Assembly (NCBI GenBank): GCA_016713645.1
Contig: JADJOU010000029.1
Span: forward strand, 1 to 20,116
Source: Bacteroidota bacterium
GTDB taxonomy: Bacteria; Bacteroidota; Bacteroidia; Chitinophagales; JADJOU01
DNA length: 20,116 nucleotides
Direction of reading: 5' to 3'
The notes under the pieces are model-generated. The model saw only the letters and a list, made by a program, of their open reading frames with translations. It was not told the origin of the DNA and searched no databases. The position numbers were made by a program, and so were the translations under genes. Within the stretch, counting starts at the first letter, position 1, and each line of letters starts with the position of its first letter. Below are positions 16,892-20,116 of the stretch, one piece after another.

Positions 16892-16920
16892 AATGGTTGG
16901 TCATATGGCCAACCATTTTC
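16892..16920. terminator. Terminator hairpin after glnN (possibly bidirectional)
   Basis: AATGGTTGG (16892-16900) pairs with CCAACCATT (16909-16917), with CATATG inside after a T-G wobble, followed by TTTC. A-rich sequence on the left side could serve transcripts arriving from the reverse-strand genes. Confidence 0.75.
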
Positions 16921-16940
16921 ATTATGTCCAAGTTCGGGAG

Positions 16941-17225
16941 TCAATCATAATGACCCATGGCAGAAATGACAACCACGATGATTTCGTGTTCATGCACTTG
17001 ATAAATCAATCTATCTTTTTTATTAATCCTTCTAGACTAAAATTCAGTTAATTCATGTTTAAGTGCTTCTGGTTTCCCAATACCTTCAAAAGGATTGACT
17101 GATAATTCGAATAAAATTTGTTCTATTCTCTTGATATTTGTTTTGTTTCCAGATTTGTAGTGGAATTTGTAGTTCTTTGCGAGCAGACTCTTTAATAACG
17201 TGTTTTTTGCTCAAATTGTCAACAT
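16941..17225 (-). pseudogene. Txe/YoeB-family toxin remnant, no antitoxin seen
   Basis: RelE-superfamily mRNA interferase of type II toxin-antitoxin systems. The reverse strand reads SGNKTNIKRIEQILFEL, NPFEGIGKPEALKHELTEF, then a stop codon, SRRINKKDRLIYQVHEHE and VISAMGHYD, ending at TGA 16941-16943. The family has a Trp in the xFWSRRI motif; here that codon is TAG (17037-17039), a single-base change from TGG. The N-terminal part (KHVIKESARKEL, near 17175-17213) is in another frame. Its antitoxin normally lies just upstream, but the 17226-17330 interval shows no antitoxin-like frame and then runs into the methyltransferase. It is either a dead remnant or a gene hit by base-calling errors, and an orphan in either case. 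Confidence 0.78.
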
Positions 17226-17330
17226 AGCACCAAGTTGATGCGAGGTAGAATGTTAATTTAACCAATGAACACGCCTTTTGCAAAACCGCTGTTTAAGCAA
17301 CACTTTCAGTAAATAAGTTTAGTTTTTTTT

Positions 17331-18335
17331 TTATGTCTTTTGATAAGATTCAAGCATTCTTTTTCTCAATTGCTTTTATTACCACGTACAACAACGGAAT
17401 TTCCTAACTGTATAAGCTTGATTATTTGAAACGGGGAAAATAAACTTGTCAGGAAACCCTTGTAATCTTGCTGCTTCTCTGACTGATAGTTTTCTTTTTA
17501 TATCCCATAACTTAGGTGTACGATTTGCAATTATAGTACATGCATAAGTGTCTAAACAAGAATAAAAAGCCTCTTGAATTTGTGTCTTGGCTACATCTCC
17601 GACATGAAATCTTAGCGAACCATCTGCTTTTTGAAAAGAAAAGATTCCGTGTTTCCCCTTTTTAGTATTTGCAGCATATTTTGAATTGTCGTGCTTAAGT
17701 GTAATTTCATTTGATTTAAAATGATAATCAATTCTTGCAATTTCGAATTCAGTTAATTTTAAACTTTTATCATCATTGAATTCGTTTGAAATAATGTCTT
17801 TTAATTTGGGTATAATGTTTTTACCCTTTGGAAATTCAAATTCTATTTCTTTATCAAATCCCACACAATACCAACGTTCTCTTTTTGCGGAACTCCAAAC
17901 TTTAAACTATCAATAATTGTCCAGTTAATATTATAACCTAAAGCAATTAACGAATCCTCAATTACTTTTAATGTTTGTCCTGAGTTATGCGATTTTAAGC
18001 CTTTCTTACGTTTTCAAAAGAAACATCTTTGGGTTGTGATGTTTAATTATTCTTACAACATCGAAAAATAATGTTCCTCTTGTCTTGTCTTCAAATCGTT
18101 CCTTTCGAAGAACTAAATGGTTGGCACGGAAACCTCCTAGGTAAAATATCAAATGTGGGGATTTCTTTTGCTGGTATTTTTGTAATGTCACCATGAGGCA
18201 CCTCTCCAAATTGCCTCATAGGTGCTTTGCATACTTATCAATATCGGATGAAAAACACACTCACAACCCAAATCGTCAAAAGCTTGACGAAAACCTCCAA
18301 TACCACGAAAACAAATCAATAAACTTTTATCTCAT
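17331..18335 (-). CDS. DNA (cytosine-5)-methyltransferase (frameshifted)
   Basis: Methylates cytosine at C5 in a specific DNA sequence; part of a restriction-modification operon. Reading across frames from ATG 18335 gives the motif I equivalent GIGGFRQAFDDLGCE, DIDKYAK, the segment FGEVPHGDITKIPAKEIPTFDIL, and the catalytic motif IV as GGFPCQPFSS (about 18100-18135). These are followed by FEDKTRGTLFFDVVRII, MFLL(E)NV (motif VI), the VPQKRERWYCVGF block, and the C-terminal motifs LSVREAARLQGFPDKF and QLGNSVVV (IX/X). It ends MLESYQKT-TAA at 17331. Total length is about 335 residues, as in single-chain type II C5 enzymes. At least five frame breaks and an in-frame TAA at the N-terminus make it unclear whether it is active. 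It starts 7 bp after the McrC-like gene. Confidence 0.88.
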
Positions 18336-18342
18336 TATTAAC

Positions 18343-19598
18343 TTACCTATATTTTAAACAATCTTTTACATTATTAATTAGTCCATCTTTCCTCTTTTCA
18401 AAATCTGCATTCATATTGATAGAAATCAAAAAAAATTAATATCAATACCCATAATATCTAACGGAGTAGGTTCATAAAAGTCATCCGCGGGAAATTAAAT
18501 CACAAATATCGGTTTTTAATTGAGTAGAATAAAATAATAGCTGGTAAATATCTGCCACGCTTGTTAAGTTCACTTGGGATTACTTTCTGTTGGAGAAAAG
18601 TACTTGTTCTTGACGTCAAATACTGCACGTGCTTGCCATCAATAAATCAATTATATCTCAAGAGAAGGCTTTTTGTCCTATTTGTTGATTCCAATTGATT
18701 TCAGCAATTCTTGGGTTTGTCCCACTTATTGATTTTATGGTCAACTCACGTTCCAAAATTTTCCGCATACATTTTCAAAGGTGTCATTTGAATTTTCAAA
18801 TACATTCCATTGTACACCACCTTCAAGGAATATCCTAATTTGAAGTCAATATTATTTTTAAAGCATATTCAAAAGTAATTGAATAGTAAGGATTAGTAGG
18901 AATGAAATTCAGTATATCAAGTTTCAGATTAGAATAATCTTTTTGTAGTCTCAAACATTCTCGAAATGATTTAAAATTGTATGACTGTATCGAGTTACTT
19001 TTTATTTAATCTAGTATATTCTTGTATTTTTAAAATTGCGTTTTGATGATTTGATTTGCAGGATTATCAATCTTATAATCGTCTATTGATGTTAGGCTTT
19101 CAATTGGTATTAGTTTTTTATTGTATTCCGAAAAATTATTTTCCCTTTTGGCTTAAACTTTGATCTTGTTTGGCAAATGAGCCAGTTAATCCAAAACCTA
19201 ATAAATCAGTTACAATTTCGATAAATTTTCAATCAAACCATTAACTCCAAAAGATCATTCATTTGAGTATGAGCTTGTTTTGATTGATTGTAGTTCTAGT
19301 TGTCTATATACAAAGCATCTCAAAATAAGCATTCAAGTTAAGTACTTTGTGCCTGGGTTTAATTCTAATTAATGTCTTTTTAATTGAATTTACCAATTGT
19401 GTAGTCTTCTCTGTTGTTAATTTATTTTCAATAACAAAAAATGGCAAATTTGGAGACTGACTTTTATCTGAAGAAGTTCTTTAATGTCATCATCATCCAA
19501 TGAAATAGCTTCATTTTAAAAAATTCTATAATCTTCATGAAATATATTCAGATATAGACTTAAAAAAGCTTCTCCAAGTTAATCTGTTTTTAATTCAT
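18343..19598 (-). pseudogene. McrC-like PD-(D/E)XK restriction subunit (heavily disrupted)
   Basis: Predicted nuclease partner of the McrB-like GTPase. No single frame is long, but the reverse strand holds a chain of McrC-like pieces in order. They are FVIENKLTTEKTTQLVNSI, IPIESLTSIDDYKIDNPANQ (compare the PxNR...K segment), FRECLRLQKDYSNLKLD, MTPLKMYAEKILERELT (compare MNxLFExYV), then AVFDVKNKYFSPTES (the D...DxK-type core) and VADIYQLLFYSTQLKTDICD (compare DxYQLLAYAxxL). The start taken is ATG 19598, 3 bp after the McrB stop and preceded by GGAG. The end is TAA 18343-18345. Length would be about 418 residues. It carries more than ten frame changes or stops, so it is either decayed or very poorly sequenced. 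A DUF2357/LlaJI-type R2 protein is the main alternative. Confidence 0.6.
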
Positions 19599-19601
19599 CT
19601 C

Positions 19602-20116
19602 CTATAACCTCATTTTTACTTTGTTTACTTCCTTGTTGCAATAATCTTCAATCATTGATAGAATTTTATAATTAAACAAATCTTAGGTTTTCATTTGACC
19701 AGTAAAAATAATCAGCAGATTTTACAGATTCATTAAAAAAACAGTTTGTCCGATTCTCAGTTCATTATTCCTTTAGAGTATTTTTAAGTTGAGTATTAAT
19801 TTTTTTAGTAAATCGGCCAATGAAATTCCGCTTTCTGTTTTGGTTTATGAATCAATGTAGCGCATTTTCCCATTTGGTGCGATGTAAATATCGAATCTTC
19901 TACGTAATGCAAAATCTATAGAACCAAGAGTTCTATCGATGTTCATTGTCGCTATGATAAACAGGTTTTTGGGAATGTTAAGTGTTTCCTTCTTACCTCC
20001 AATTAAGTACTACTTAAGGCTATAATTTCTATCTAAACATTGTATTAATTCTCCAAAACACTCCCAACATTTGCTCTGTTAATTTCGTCAATAATTAAAA
20101 CAAAGTTGTCTATTTT
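19602..20116 (-). pseudogene. McrB-like AAA+ GTPase, C-terminal part (5' end outside window, disrupted)
   Basis: Motor subunit of a McrBC-type restriction complex: the ring hydrolyses GTP and drives the nuclease. The reverse strand starting at the window edge reads NFVLIIDEINRANVGSVF (Walker B with the McrB-typical DEINRA), GELIQCLDRNYSLK, NLFIIATMNIDRT (sensor 1), and SIDFALRRRFDIYI (arginine-finger segment). These are followed by ISLADLLKKLN, LRIGQTVFLNES and FNYKILSMIEDYCNK (compare the C-terminal KIIPLLEEY of McrB), ending at TAG 19602-19604. Interruptions are one frame change near 20055, an in-frame TAG near 20003, a TAA near 19845 and a frame change near 19770. The N-terminal DNA-binding domain, which decides the target, lies to the right of the window. 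Confidence 0.8.

Noticed and set aside
17226..17330. Antitoxin gene upstream of the YoeB-like toxin
   Set aside because: No frame of suitable length or Phd/YefM-like sequence; the interval directly joins the methyltransferase end.

Overview
The window looks like a chromosomal piece from a member of the Bacteroidota, probably an environmental or metagenome-assembled one. The basis is a type III glutamine synthetase, lipoproteins with short Bacteroidota-like lipoboxes, TAnnTTTG/TAnnTTTA promoter elements instead of sigma70 boxes, and the protein sequences themselves. I cannot place it below phylum with confidence. Many housekeeping genes are split by one-base indels, often in short homopolymers (for example GGGG where GGG is expected in mtaB). 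Genes are therefore given here as whole reconstructed loci, with the breaks noted. Most breaks are probably sequencing or assembly errors, not real pseudogenes.

Layout. 1-1936: end of lysS, then mtaB (tRNA t6A37 methylthiolation), both forward. 1976-2088: an almost pure G/C block containing a C19 run, very unlike its surroundings and probably artefactual. 2091-3032: Na+/phosphate symporter, reverse. 3033-6326: a mostly non-coding stretch with one intact gene, a divergent dapB (reverse). Around dapB lie dispersed direct repeats (3244-3341, 5776-5811, 6143-6241), a perfect 15-bp inverted repeat, two perfect palindromes upstream of dapB, and two diverging arrays of about 21-bp (7-codon) repeats. 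6327-8251: tyrS and rpe (forward). rpe is tail-to-tail and overlapping with a deoxynucleoside kinase gene, which follows folK on the reverse strand. 9504-11785: sppA signal peptide peptidase and a YfcE-like phosphoesterase, forward. 11846-13431: a YceI-family lipoprotein, a TerB-like small protein and a monohaem cytochrome c lipoprotein. 13514-14736: a polytopic membrane protein. 14829-16870: glutamine synthetase III, which lacks a conserved catalytic block.

16941-20116 is an accessory/defence region on the reverse strand. It holds a McrB-like AAA+ GTPase (start beyond the right edge), a McrC-like PD-(D/E)XK nuclease, a DNA cytosine-5 methyltransferase, then an orphan YoeB/Txe-type toxin remnant. 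The three restriction genes sit 3 and 7 bp apart in the order mcrB-mcrC-methyltransferase, so they look like one operon. The whole block carries many frameshifts and in-frame stops and was recovered by reading across frames. A McrBC-like pair with a C5 methyltransferase resembles the LlaJI/BsuMI type of restriction system and is the most interesting functional module here, although it may be decayed.
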